DNA of 64,000 nt, taken from NCBI GenBank assembly GCA_050181915.1, contig JBFXCS010000001.1, positions 186,001 through 250,000 of the forward strand, written 5' to 3'. Origin of the DNA: JBFXCS01 sp050181915 (GTDB lineage Bacteria; Actinomycetota; Thermoleophilia; Miltoncostaeales; Miltoncostaeaceae). The notes under the pieces were generated by a model. That model worked only from the letters and a program-made list of their open reading frames with translations, was not told the DNA's origin and made no database searches. Of this stretch, positions 35,614-43,423 are shown in pieces. The first letter of the stretch is position 1, and each line of letters begins with the position of its first letter. The position numbers were made by a program, and so were the translations under genes.

Positions 35614-36574
35614 GATGGCGCGGCTGGATGCCGCTCGTCACGGCCGTCCTGCTGGTCGCCGTCATCGCGGTCGGCGCGGTCGCGTCGCGGACGGGGTCCT
35701 CCGACTGCCGGTGCGGCCTCTTCCCGCAGGTGCGGGTGGCGTCCGAGGGCGACGAGCTGTGGGCGGTCTACGGCGCGGATCTGCTGCGGCTCGATCCGGC
35801 GGACGGCGAGATCGTGCGGCGGGCGCCGGTGTGCTTCCGCGGCGGCATTCGACCGACCTGTGGGCGGTCTCCGTCACGGAGGAGGGCCCGTGGGTGGCGT
35901 GGCCCGGCGGCGTTCGGCGCTACGACCGCCGGATGCACGAGCTGGCCCGCGCGCCCGTCGATCCGCAGGCCGGGAGGCCGCGGCTGCTTCGGGCCGGCGG
36001 CCACATGTGGCTGGCCGCCGGGCGCCGCCTCATGCGTCGCACGCCCGCCGTCGCCGCGACCGTTCGGACCCCGTTCCCGGTGGTGTCGGCGGTGGCGGTG
36101 GGAGGGACGATCTGGGTGGCGGGCGGGGAGCCGCACCGCGACGCGATCGCCCCGGCCCGCCTGATCGGCGTCGATGCCGGCGACGGACGGGTCGTGGCGC
36201 CTGTGCGACGGCTGCCGCGGGGCGCCACGGGCGATCTGACCGCGGCCCCCGGCGGGCGGCTGTGGGCCTCCTCCGACGAGGGCCTGCTGCTGATCGACCC
36301 GGCCCGTCCCGGGCGGGTGATCCGGCGTTCGCCGGAGGGCGGCTCGGCCGTCGCGGGGGAGGGGGCGCTCTGGACCCTCGACGGCGGCGGCGACGAGCTC
36401 GTGCGCCTGGATCCCGCCACCGGCGGGCGCACCGGCGCGCTGCGCCTGCCGCACCCCGCCCGCCTGGTGCAGACCGCCGCCGGGCTGGTGATCGTCAACC
36501 TGCGGAGCTCGTTCCTGGCGGTCGATCCGGTGACCCTCGCGATCCGCTGGACGCGGGCGGTGCCGGAAGGCTGA
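35610..36574 (+). pseudogene. Membrane-anchored beta-propeller-like protein, frame broken
   Basis: The likely start is TTG 35610: GAAGGAG lies 9 nt upstream and it overlaps the Fic stop. The first frame gives a basic N-terminus, one hydrophobic helix (MPLVTAVLLVAVIAVGAV) and DELWAVYGADLLRLDPADGE. At about 35846-35850 the frame changes by one base, and the rest continues as STDLWAVSVTEEGPWVAWPG up to SFLAVDPVTLAIRWTRAVPE. Repeats such as GRLWASSDEGLLLIDP and GALWTLDGGGDELVRLDP are propeller blades. One C seems lost in GGCGGCATT. Coupled to the Fic gene. Confidence 0.75.
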
Positions 36575-36584
36575 CCGGGCGGGG

Positions 36585-37064
36585 TCAGTGGCCCAGCAGG
36601 GCCTTCGCGGAGGCCACCCCGATGCCGACGACCGCGCCGGCCGCCGCCAGGACCGCCGCCCTGCCGCGGCTCGCTCCGCCGGTCCGCGCGGCGCCGAAGA
36701 CGGTCCCCGCGATCACCGCCGTCAGCGCTCCCGAGGCGGTCGGCACCGACGCGTCGTCGGGGACCAGGACGAGCGGGATCGTGGCCACCGCCGCCACGCC
36801 GAGGGCGGCCGTCAGCTCCGCGGCCGCCAGGGCGGCGTCCCCGCGCCGGAGCCCGTCGAGCAGTCGCGACGCCGTGTTGAAGGCGAACCAGTGCGCCAGC
36901 GCCAGGCCGGCGGCGCCGCCCCAGATCGCCGCCGCGGTGGTGCCCGCGCGCACGTCCTCGGAGGGCAGCGCCACGATCGTCGCGAGCAGCACCACCGCGA
37001 CGTAGAGCGCCATCTCGACCATCTCGTGGCGCAGCTCCGGCGCGCGGTCGCGACGGTCAGGCAT
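36585..37064 (-). CDS. Small membrane protein in the sulfur-relay-like operon
   Basis: 159 residues; the start at ATG 37064 (MPDRRDRAPELRHEMVEMAL) overlaps the TusA stop. Four hydrophobic stretches (ALYVAVVLLATIVALP, AAAIWGGAAGLALAHWFAFN, AALGVAAVATIPLVLVP, AAVLAAAGAVVGIGVASAKA). No family recognised. As the last gene of four overlapping genes it may be a membrane partner of the TusA/NifS-like proteins, or simply co-transcribed. Confidence 0.6.
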   Translation of the reverse strand: MPDRRDRAPELRHEMVEMALYVAVVLLATIVALPSEDVRAGTTAAAIWGGAAGLALAHWFAFNTASRLLDGLRRGDAALAAAELTAALGVAAVATIPLVLVPDDASVPTASGALTAVIAGTVFGAARTGGASRGRAAVLAAAGAVVGIGVASAKALLGH

Positions 37065-37317
37065 CGGCCGCGACGCCATGGGCGGGGCCGACCTCCACCC
37101 GCCCCGCGTAGGCCCCGTCGTCGCGGCGCAGCTCCAGCAGGAGGTGCCCGCCGTCGTGGCACCAGGCCGGCAGGTCGACCTCGATGAGGGGATCGTCGGC
37201 GAGCAGCTCGATGACCGATCCCGGCGCGGCGGCCCGCGCGGCGCGGTCGATGAGGTGGATCGGCACCGGGCACCACGTGCCCAGGGCGTCCACCACCCGG
37301 ACGGGGGGATCCGTCAC
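37057..37317 (-). CDS. TusA-family sulfur carrier
   Basis: 86 residues, GTG start at 37317 overlapping the stop of the NifS-like gene. The signature CPxP is present as GTWCPVPIHLIDRA (Cys16), the residue that carries persulfide sulfur in this family. The C-terminal half has DDPLIEVDLPAWCHDGGHLL with a second Cys at the place often found in YedF/TusA relatives. It would receive sulfur from a desulfurase and hand it to another enzyme. Confidence 0.88.
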   Translation of the reverse strand: MTDPPVRVVDALGTWCPVPIHLIDRAARAAAPGSVIELLADDPLIEVDLPAWCHDGGHLLLELRRDDGAYAGRVEVGPAHGVAADA

Positions 37318-38480
37318 GGCGCCAGCGGGCTCATGCGGCGCAGCCGCTCCACGCACGAGGCGAAGGCGGCGACGGCGCGGTCGACCTCCTCGTCGGTGGT
37401 GGTGTGGCGCAGGCTGAGGAGGATCGACGACTGGGTCCACGGCGCCGAGAGCCCCATCGCCTCGAGCACCGGGGAGCCCTTGGCCGCGTAGGCGGTGCAG
37501 GCGGAGCCGGCCGCGACGGCCACCCCGTCGGCGGCGAGGGCGAGCGTGAGGCTCTCTCCCTCCACCCAGCCCGCCGACAGGTGGACGTGGCCGGGGATGC
37601 GCCCCTCCCGCGGCCCGTTGAGGCGCACGTCCGGCACGGCGAGCAGCCCCTCCAGCAGCCGCTCCTCGCGGGCGCGGATCAGCGCGAGCCGGTCGGCGGC
37701 CTCGTCGCGGGCGATCGCCGCGGCGGCGCCGAGGGCGACGATGCCCGGCACGTTCTCGGCGCCGGCCCGCTTGCCGGCCTCCTGCAGCCCCCCGGCGATG
37801 AGCGGGCGCAATCGCGCGCCGGGACGCACCCACAGGGCGCCGGTCCACGGCGGCGCCCCGATCGGGCCGCCGCCCAGCACCACCGCGTCGGCGCCCCAGG
37901 CGCGCACGTCGACCGGCACCAGGCCGGCCGTCGCGCCCGCGTCCACCACCACGCGGACGTCCGGGCGCGCGGCGCGGGCCGCGGCGATCAGGGCGGGGAC
38001 GTCCTGCAGCGTGCCCACGTCCGGCTGCCCGTGGACGATCGCGACGAGGGCGGTCCGGGGGCCGACCGCCGCGGCGAGGGCGCCGGCGACGATGCGCCCC
38101 TGCGCGTCGACGCCGGCCAGGTCGAGGGCGCCCCCCTCGCGCGCCGCGGCCCGCAGCGCCGCGAGGGTGGCGGGGTGCTCGACCGCCGAGGCCGCCGCGT
38201 GGCGCCCCAGGCCGCGGTTGGCGCTCAGCAGGCCGGCGACCGCCAGGTTCCGGCTCTCCGTGGCGCCGGAGGTGAAGACCACCTCGTCCGGCCGGGCCCC
38301 GATCAGGTCCGCCACCCGCTCGCGGGCGCGCTCCACGGCGGCGGCCGGCTCCCGCGCCAGGTCGTGGAGGCTCCCGGGGCTGCCGAAGCGGGGGCCCAGG
38401 AAGGGAAGCATCTCCTCCAGCACGCGGGGGTCGAGCGGCGACGCCGACGCGTGGTCGAGGTAGGCGGCGGGCGCGCTCAC
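37314..38480 (-). CDS. NifS/IscS-like protein lacking the PLP lysine
   Basis: 388 residues with the whole cysteine-desulfurase fold: YLDHASASPLDPRVLEEM, FTSGATESRNLAVAG, SAVEHPATLAAL (cofactor-stacking His), VVVDAGATAG, AGAENVPGIVALG, and the sulfur-accepting Cys328 in AAGSACTAYAAKGSP. Where IscS has SGHK-GPKG, this protein reads LGGGPIGAPPWTGAL, so the Schiff-base Lys is Pro206 and the preceding His is Gly. The Gln and Asn that normally contact PLP are also changed (ATAG; GQPDVGTLQ). It is therefore unlikely to be an ordinary desulfurase; it may relay persulfide through Cys328. Overlaps its neighbours on both sides. Confidence 0.85.
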   Translation of the reverse strand: MSAPAAYLDHASASPLDPRVLEEMLPFLGPRFGSPGSLHDLAREPAAAVERARERVADLIGARPDEVVFTSGATESRNLAVAGLLSANRGLGRHAAASAVEHPATLAALRAAAREGGALDLAGVDAQGRIVAGALAAAVGPRTALVAIVHGQPDVGTLQDVPALIAAARAARPDVRVVVDAGATAGLVPVDVRAWGADAVVLGGGPIGAPPWTGALWVRPGARLRPLIAGGLQEAGKRAGAENVPGIVALGAAAAIARDEAADRLALIRAREERLLEGLLAVPDVRLNGPREGRIPGHVHLSAGWVEGESLTLALAADGVAVAAGSACTAYAAKGSPVLEAMGLSAPWTQSSILLSLRHTTTDEEVDRAVAAFASCVERLRRMSPLAP

Positions 38481-39220
38481 CGCCCCTCGGCCAGGCGGCG
38501 CGCCAGCGACGGCGGCAGCCCGGCCTCGAGGATCGCGTTCTGGGCCCCCGCCACGTCGTATGGGGTGCGGCGGAACTCGACGACGCCCTCCTCGGGCAGG
38601 TACAGCGCCCAGGCCGCGCGCGCGTCCCCGTCGCGCGGCTGGCCCACCGAGCCCGGGTTCACCAGCCAGCGCCCCTCGGCGAGCGGCAGGCGCCCGCCGG
38701 CCGGTACGCCCGGGCTCTCCATGGCGCCGTCCGGCGTGAGGCGCCAGGCGAAGGGGATGTGCGTGTGGCCGACCATGGTGAGGGCGACGCGGCGGTCCTC
38801 CAGCGCCTCCCGCGCCTGCTCCACCGACACGACGTACTCCCACACCGGGTCGCGCGGGCTCGCGTGGAAGAGCTGCACCGGGTGCCCCGTGTCGTCGGGC
38901 TGCAGGCGCTCGAGCTTGGCGCGGCCCACGGCCCCGAGGGCGCGGCGCGTCCACACCAGCGCGTCGTAGGCCCAGGACGAGAAGACGTCGAGGGGCACGC
39001 GGCCCGCCGCGGCCAGGTCGTGGTTGCCGGCGAGGCAGCGCTCGGCGTCCCTGATCGCCACCGCCAGGCAGTGGGCGGGGTCGGCGCCGTAGCCCACCAG
39101 GTCGCCGAGGCACCACCAGCTGCGCGCCCCCGCCTCGCGCGCCGCGCGCAGCGTCGCGTCGAGCGCGTGGCGATTGCCATGGATGTCGCTGAGGATCGCG
39201 ACGGGCGGCGTTCTGGTCAC
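38477..39220 (-). CDS. Calcineurin-like metallophosphoesterase (YfcE/DUF2437-type)
   Basis: 247 residues, GTG start. Metal motifs in order: LSDIHGNRHALDATL, CLGDLVGYGADPAHC, LAGNHDLAAAG, LFHASPRDPVWEYV and TMVGHTHIPFAW, then VNPGSVGQPRDGD. A two-metal phosphodiesterase/phosphatase of the family often annotated as diadenosine tetraphosphatase-like or YfcE-like. First gene of a tight four-gene operon; divergent from the M48 protease. Its stop overlaps the NifS-like start. Confidence 0.9.
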   Translation of the reverse strand: MTRTPPVAILSDIHGNRHALDATLRAAREAGARSWWCLGDLVGYGADPAHCLAVAIRDAERCLAGNHDLAAAGRVPLDVFSSWAYDALVWTRRALGAVGRAKLERLQPDDTGHPVQLFHASPRDPVWEYVVSVEQAREALEDRRVALTMVGHTHIPFAWRLTPDGAMESPGVPAGGRLPLAEGRWLVNPGSVGQPRDGDARAAWALYLPEEGVVEFRRTPYDVAGAQNAILEAGLPPSLARRLAEGR

Positions 39221-39251
39221 CTCGTGGGCGGGGGCGGCGCGGGTCCGCCGT

Positions 39252-39257
39252 TACGAT
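39252..39257 (+). promoter_or_regulatory. Putative -10 box of the M48 protease gene (leaderless)
   Basis: TACGAT ends 6 nt before GTG 39264. Confidence 0.5.
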
Positions 39258-39263
39258 AGTCCG

Positions 39264-40556
39264 GTGCGACGACGGCGGCAGACGCGCCCGCGGGGATCGA
39301 CGCGGCGCGCGGCCGCCCTGGCCGTCGCGGCGGCCGCGGGGGCGGGCGGGATCGTCGCCCTCCTGCGCTGGCGGCTGTGGAGCGCGGGGGTGCCGAGCGT
39401 CGACGCCGCGCCGCTGGGGCGGTTCTTCGACCCGGACGCGCTGACCCGCAACCGCGACTACCGCCGCGGGCTGTGGATCATGGCCGGCATCGGGGTCCCC
39501 CTGGCGTCCCTGACGGCGGTGGGCGTCGCGCTGCTGGGCCCGCGCTGGCGGCCCGCCGTGGTCCGCGCCGCGCGGGCGACGCCGTGGCGGGCCGGGGCGA
39601 TCACCGGCGCCGGCCTCGCCGCCGCGACCTTCGCGGTCGCCCTGCCGCTCTCCGTCGCGCGCTACGCCTGGGGCCGCGACTACGGCATCGTCACCCAGGG
39701 CGTTCCCGGCTGGGCCGTCGACGCCCTGAAGGGCCTCGGCATCCAGATCGTGCTCACCGGCCTGCTCGGGGCCGGGCTGGCCGCGCTGATCGCGCGCGCC
39801 CACCGCCTGTGGTGGGTGGGGCTCGCCGCCGCCGTCGCCGCCCTCGTCTACGCGGCCTCGCTGCTGTCCCCGCTCGTCGTGGAGCCGCTCTTCCAGCGCA
39901 CCGAGCCGCTGCGCGACCCCCGCCTGTCGGCGCAGGTGCTCGACCTCGCCCGCCGGGCCGGGGTGACCGCCGACGACGTGAAGGTGAACGACGCCAGCTC
40001 CCGCACCACCGCCGCCAACGCCTACGTCTCGGGGCTCGGCGGCAGCCGCCACGTCGTCCTCTACGACACCCTGCTGCGCGACTTCCCCGAGGACCAGGTG
40101 CGCGCCGTCGTGGCGCACGAGCTGATCCACGTGGAGCGCCGCCACGTGCTGAAGGGGTCGACCTGGGGGGCGGCGCTGGGCGTCCCCGCCTGCCTGCTGA
40201 TCTTCGCCGCGGTGGGCTGGCGGACCGGGTTCGCCCGACCCGGGCGCGACGCCGAGGGCTGCGACCTGGTGGTGCGCCGGGTCGCGGTCGCGGCGGCGGC
40301 CGCCACGATCGTGATGGCGGCGAGCGCGCCGCTCGGCAACTGGGTGAGCCGGGCCTACGAGCGCGAGGCCGACTGGCGCAGCATGGGCATCGCGCACGAC
40401 CCCGCGGCGATGATCGGGCTGCAGCAGGGCCTGGTGGAGCGCAGCCTGAACGTGCCCGACGCGCCGCCGATCGTGCGGTTCTGGTTCGGCACCCACCCCA
40501 CGCCGCTGCAGCGCATCGCGATGGCCCTGAGGTACCGGGCCGAGCACCCCTCCTGA
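39264..40556 (+). CDS. M48-family (Ste24-like) membrane metalloprotease
   Basis: 430 residues. N-terminal helices (AALAVAAAAGAGGIVALLRW and four more), then zinc motif VAHELIHVERRHV (HExxH) and the third ligand region RAYEREADWRS. The segment NDASSRTTAANAYVSGLGG before the motif is typical of Ste24/HtpX enzymes. It would cleave membrane or membrane-anchored proteins on the cytoplasmic face. The start at 39264 follows the -10 box by 6 nt; a longer upstream frame would run into the divergent gene. TGATG overlap with rlmH. Confidence 0.9.
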   Translation: MRRRRQTRPRGSTRRAAALAVAAAAGAGGIVALLRWRLWSAGVPSVDAAPLGRFFDPDALTRNRDYRRGLWIMAGIGVPLASLTAVGVALLGPRWRPAVVRAARATPWRAGAITGAGLAAATFAVALPLSVARYAWGRDYGIVTQGVPGWAVDALKGLGIQIVLTGLLGAGLAALIARAHRLWWVGLAAAVAALVYAASLLSPLVVEPLFQRTEPLRDPRLSAQVLDLARRAGVTADDVKVNDASSRTTAANAYVSGLGGSRHVVLYDTLLRDFPEDQVRAVVAHELIHVERRHVLKGSTWGAALGVPACLLIFAAVGWRTGFARPGRDAEGCDLVVRRVAVAAAAATIVMAASAPLGNWVSRAYEREADWRSMGIAHDPAAMIGLQQGLVERSLNVPDAPPIVRFWFGTHPTPLQRIAMALRYRAEHPS

Positions 40557-41029
40557 TGGGGCGTCGCGCCCCGCGCCTCCAGATCGCCTGCGTCGGGCGG
40601 CTGCGGCCCCCGTACGACGCGGTGGGCCGGCTCTACCAGGAGCGCATCGACCGCATGGCGGGCCTGAGGGTGGACGAGGTCGCCGCCGAGCCCGTCCAGC
40701 ACGGCGAGCAGCGGGCCCGCGCCGCCGAGGCCGACCGTCTGCGCGCCCGGCTGCTGCCCCGCGCCCTGCGGGTGGCGCTCGACCCCGCCGCGCGGCCCCC
40801 GGCGTCGAGCGAGGCCTTCGCCGCCTGGCTGCGGCGCCGCATGGACGACCGGCCCGTCGCCTTCCTCGTCGGCGGCGCCGCCGGGCTCGACCCCGCGCTG
40901 CTGGCCGAGGCCGACGAGCGGGCGTCCCTGGGGCCGCTGACGATGCCGCACCAGCTGGCCCGGGTGGTGCTGACCGAGCAGCTCTACCGCGCGCTGTGCA
41001 TCTCGTCCGGGCATCCCTACCCGCATTAG
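40556..41029 (+). CDS. rlmH: 23S rRNA (pseudouridine1915-N3)-methyltransferase RlmH
   Basis: 157 residues. SPOUT fold with AFLVGGAAGLDPALLAEADE (SAM-binding loop), LTMPHQLARVVLTEQLYRAL and the C-terminal SGHPYPH (usually HPYH). The family methylates a pseudouridine in helix 69 of the large subunit. The start overlaps the protease stop. Slightly less conserved than average at the N-terminus (LQIACVGRLRPPYDAVGR). Confidence 0.93.
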   Translation: MGRRAPRLQIACVGRLRPPYDAVGRLYQERIDRMAGLRVDEVAAEPVQHGEQRARAAEADRLRARLLPRALRVALDPAARPPASSEAFAAWLRRRMDDRPVAFLVGGAAGLDPALLAEADERASLGPLTMPHQLARVVLTEQLYRALCISSGHPYPH

Positions 41030-41053
41030 GGGCGGTCATCAGGGGCGGTCATC
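41028..41053 (+). repeat. Tandem 13-bp direct repeat
   Basis: AGGGGCGGTCATC occurs twice in direct succession, beginning in the rlmH stop region. Short; may be replication slippage. Confidence 0.7.
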
Positions 41054-41054
41054 A

Positions 41055-41073
41055 GGGGGGCGGTCCGCCCCCC
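41055..41073. terminator. GC hairpin between rlmH and argS
   Basis: GGGGGGCGG and CCGCCCCCC arms with a minimal loop, 26 nt after the rlmH stop and 7 nt before the argS -10 box. Could end the upstream transcript or shape the argS promoter. Confidence 0.5.
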
Positions 41074-41079
41074 AGCCGC

Positions 41080-41085
41080 TAAGCT
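41080..41085 (+). promoter_or_regulatory. Putative -10 box of argS (leaderless)
   Basis: TAAGCT ends 8 nt before GTG 41094. Confidence 0.5.
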
Positions 41086-41093
41086 GCGCCGCC

Positions 41094-42764
41094 GTGCCCG
41101 ACTCCCCCTTGCTCGCCGAGATCCGCGCCGCCCTGGCCGAGGAGGCCGAGGCGGTCGCCGGCAGCCCCCCGCCGGCCGTGCCGCTCGCCCCGCCGGCGTC
41201 GCCGGAGATGGGCGACGTGGCCAGCCCACTCGCGATGTCGCTGGCGAGGGCGGCGAAGCGACCGCCCCGGGAGATCGCCGAGGCGGTGGCGGAGCGGCTG
41301 CGGTCGCGGGGCGGGGCCGCCTGGCTGGACCGCGTCGAGGTGGCCGGGCCGGGCTTCATCAACATCACCCTGGCGCCGACGTGGTTCGCGGCCGCCGCCG
41401 CGCGCGTGGTGGCCGAGGGGGAGGCGTACGGCTCCGGCGGCGCCGACGAGCCGCTGCGGATCCTGCTCGAGTACGTGTCGGCGAACCCGACCGGGCCGCT
41501 GCACGTCGGTCACGCGCGCCAGGCGGCCTACGGCGACTCGCTGGGCCGCGTGCTGTCGTTCGCCGGGCACGCGGTGCAGCGCGAGTACTACCTCAACGAC
41601 CACGGCCGCCAGATGCGGCTGTTCGGCGCCTCCGTCGCGGCGCGCTACGCGCAGCTCTTCGGAGTCGAGGCCGAGATACCCGAGGGCGGCTACCACGGCG
41701 ACTACGTCATCCCGATCGCCCGCGCGGTGCGCGACGAGGCGGGCGACACGCTGATGCCCGCGGCCGCCGATCCCCCCGACGAGCTCGTGGCCTGGTTCGG
41801 CGACCGCGGCCGGGAGCTGATGCTCGCCTCGATCCGCGCCGAGCTGACCCGCTTCCGGGTGGGGCACGACAGCTTCTTCTCCGAGACGACGCTGCACGAG
41901 AACGGCGCGGTGACGCGGGGGATCGAGGCGCTGCTCGCCGCCGGCGACGCGTACGAGGCCGAGGGGGCGGTGTGGTTCCGCGCCAGCGCGTACGGCGACG
42001 AGAAGGACCGGGTGCTGGTGCGGGCCGACGGCGAGCCCACCTACCTGGCCGCGGACGTCGCCTACCACCTCGACAAGGCGTCGCGCGGCGACGACCGGCT
42101 CATCGACGTGCTCGGCGCCGACCACCACGGCTACATCGCGCGGCTGCGGGCGGTGCTGGCGGCCGGCGGCCACGACCCGGACATGCTGGAGGTCTCGATC
42201 CTCCAGCTGGTGAGCCTGCTGGAGCGCGGCGAGGCGAGGAAGATGAGCAAGCGCGCCGGGACGGTCGTCACGCTGGGCGACCTGATCGACGACATCGGCG
42301 TCGACGCCGCCCGCTTCTTCCTGGTGCAGCGCAGCCACGAGACCGCGCTCGACCTCGACCTCGACCTGGCCCGCGAGCAGAGCCAGGAGAACCCGGTCTA
42401 CTACGTGCAGTACGCGCACGCCCGGGTGTGCAGCATCCTCGCCCAGATCGAGGCCGAGACGGAGCCCGCCCCGCCCGCGCAGGGGCCGCCGGCCGTCCTC
42501 GATCCGGCCGAGCGGGCGCTGGTGATGCGGCTGGCCGACTGGCCGATCGCCGCCGCCGAGGCGGCGGAGCGCCGCGCGCCCCACCGGGTGGCCGCCTACC
42601 TGGTCGACCTGGCGCGCGACTTCCACGCCTTCTACCACCGCTGCCGCGTCGTCGGAGAGCCGGCGGACGTGCGCGCCTTCCGGCTCGACTGCTGCCTCGC
42701 CACCGGCGGCGTCGTGCGCCGCGGCCTGGGGCTGCTGGGCGTGGAGGCACCCGACCGGATGTGA
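41094..42764 (+). CDS. argS: Arginine--tRNA ligase
   Basis: 556 residues. N-terminal Add-1 domain (tRNA D-loop recognition), class I core with SANPTGPLHVGHARQAAYGD (HIGH motif as HVGH) and RKMSKRAGTVVTLGDL (KMSKS-type), and a C-terminal helical anticodon domain starting near YYVQYAHARVCSIL and ending GLLGVEAPDRM. Charges tRNA-Arg. GTG start fits the -10 box. Immediately followed by an inverted repeat, a hexamer array and tRNA-Gly. Confidence 0.97.
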   Translation: MPDSPLLAEIRAALAEEAEAVAGSPPPAVPLAPPASPEMGDVASPLAMSLARAAKRPPREIAEAVAERLRSRGGAAWLDRVEVAGPGFINITLAPTWFAAAAARVVAEGEAYGSGGADEPLRILLEYVSANPTGPLHVGHARQAAYGDSLGRVLSFAGHAVQREYYLNDHGRQMRLFGASVAARYAQLFGVEAEIPEGGYHGDYVIPIARAVRDEAGDTLMPAAADPPDELVAWFGDRGRELMLASIRAELTRFRVGHDSFFSETTLHENGAVTRGIEALLAAGDAYEAEGAVWFRASAYGDEKDRVLVRADGEPTYLAADVAYHLDKASRGDDRLIDVLGADHHGYIARLRAVLAAGGHDPDMLEVSILQLVSLLERGEARKMSKRAGTVVTLGDLIDDIGVDAARFFLVQRSHETALDLDLDLAREQSQENPVYYVQYAHARVCSILAQIEAETEPAPPAQGPPAVLDPAERALVMRLADWPIAAAEAAERRAPHRVAAYLVDLARDFHAFYHRCRVVGEPADVRAFRLDCCLATGGVVRRGLGLLGVEAPDRM

Positions 42765-42803
42765 TCCCTGGCCTTCGGCGTCGGAAGCCGACGCTCAGGG
42801 ATC
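42763..42803. repeat. Hairpin after argS containing an inverted copy of the tRNA-Gly anticodon arm
   Basis: Outer arms GATCCCTG/CAGGGATC (42763-42770, 42796-42803) and inner stem CGTCGG-AAG-CCGACG. The stretch 42770-42795 is the reverse complement of tRNA positions 42926-42951 (anticodon arm and extra loop) at 22 of 26 bases. It may serve as the argS terminator. Together with the tRNA it brackets the hexamer array as an inverted repeat. Confidence 0.7.
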
Positions 42804-42811
42804 GGTGGTAC

Positions 42812-42901
42812 CGTTCCCGTTCCCGTTCCCGTTCCCGTTCCCGTTCCCGTTCCCGTTCCCGTTCCCGTTCCCGTTCCCGTTCCCGTTCCCGTTCCCGTTC
42901 C
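42812..42901 (+). repeat. Hexanucleotide tandem array, (CGTTCC)15
   Basis: Fifteen uninterrupted copies of CGTTCC, 90 nt, ending 2 nt before the tRNA-Gly gene. Perfect units imply recent slippage; copy number is likely to vary between isolates. It occupies the place where the tRNA promoter should be. Confidence 0.95.
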
Positions 42902-42903
42902 GC

Positions 42904-42976
42904 GCGGACGTAGCTCAGTTGGCAGAGCGTCGGCTTCCCAAGCCGAAGGTCGCGGGTTCGACCCCCGTCGTCCGCT
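42904..42976 (+). tRNA. tRNA-Gly (anticodon CCC)
   Basis: Acceptor stem GCGGACG/CGTCCGC, D-arm GCTCAGTTGGCAGAGC, anticodon stem-loop TCGGC-TTCCCAA-GCCGA (anticodon CCC), T-arm GCGGG-TTCGACC-CCCGT, discriminator T. CCA is not encoded. It reads GGG codons. Its 3' end is a typical integration site, and a transposase remnant and lower-GC DNA follow. Confidence 0.96.
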
Positions 42977-43219
42977 TCTAGAGAAGTCCTGCATGTATGC
43001 ATATTCACGGCCGCTTCGCATTGGATGAGTGCGGAGCCGGAGCGTTTCGACGCGCGTCAAGCCGGTGCGGGGATGCCACGGACGGTGCGGGAAGGGATGC
43101 GTCGCCTCGGTTGATCGACCGCAGAGGCACCGAAGGTCGTCACTGTCCTCGGTCGTTAGCGAGCGCAGTGCCCCGCCTGGGGAGCCAGCTCGCCGTTGCT
43201 TGTCTGGCCGACCGCAACA

Positions 43220-43423
43220 GGGAACGGCGGTTCCGCTACCCGGGCAGGAGCGCTCGCCGGACCGTCAGTGCCTGTCGGGATCCTCTATGTCCTGAGCGCC
43301 GGGATTCCCCGGCATGACCTGCCCCGGGAGCTGGTTTCTGCTCGGGTGACCTGCTGGCCGCGTCTGGAGTAGTGGCAGCAGGCGGTCTGGGAGCGGCTGA
43401 ACCATCTGCTGTTGAGTGGCACT
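43220..43423 (+). mobile_element. Decayed IS5-family transposase fragment
   Basis: From 43277 the frame reads GILYVLSAGIPRHDLPRELV, ARVTCWPRLE, stop, WQQAVWERLNHLLLSG. This matches the N-terminal domain of IS5-type transposases (usual GILyVLrtGIPWrDLP and TCWrRLrdWq). Just upstream, in other frames, ERRFRYPGR and DRQCLS belong to the same protein. At least two frameshifts and one stop make it inactive. No terminal inverted repeats were found. The rest of 42977-43569 holds nothing else I can identify. Confidence 0.7.

Noticed and set aside
42812..42901. Repeat array considered as a CRISPR
   Set aside because: Units are 6 bp with no spacers; it is a simple tandem repeat.
43029..43295. Apparent small gene just after the tRNA
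   Set aside because: Its last third overlaps the decayed IS5 transposase in a shifted frame and the rest lacks coding character.
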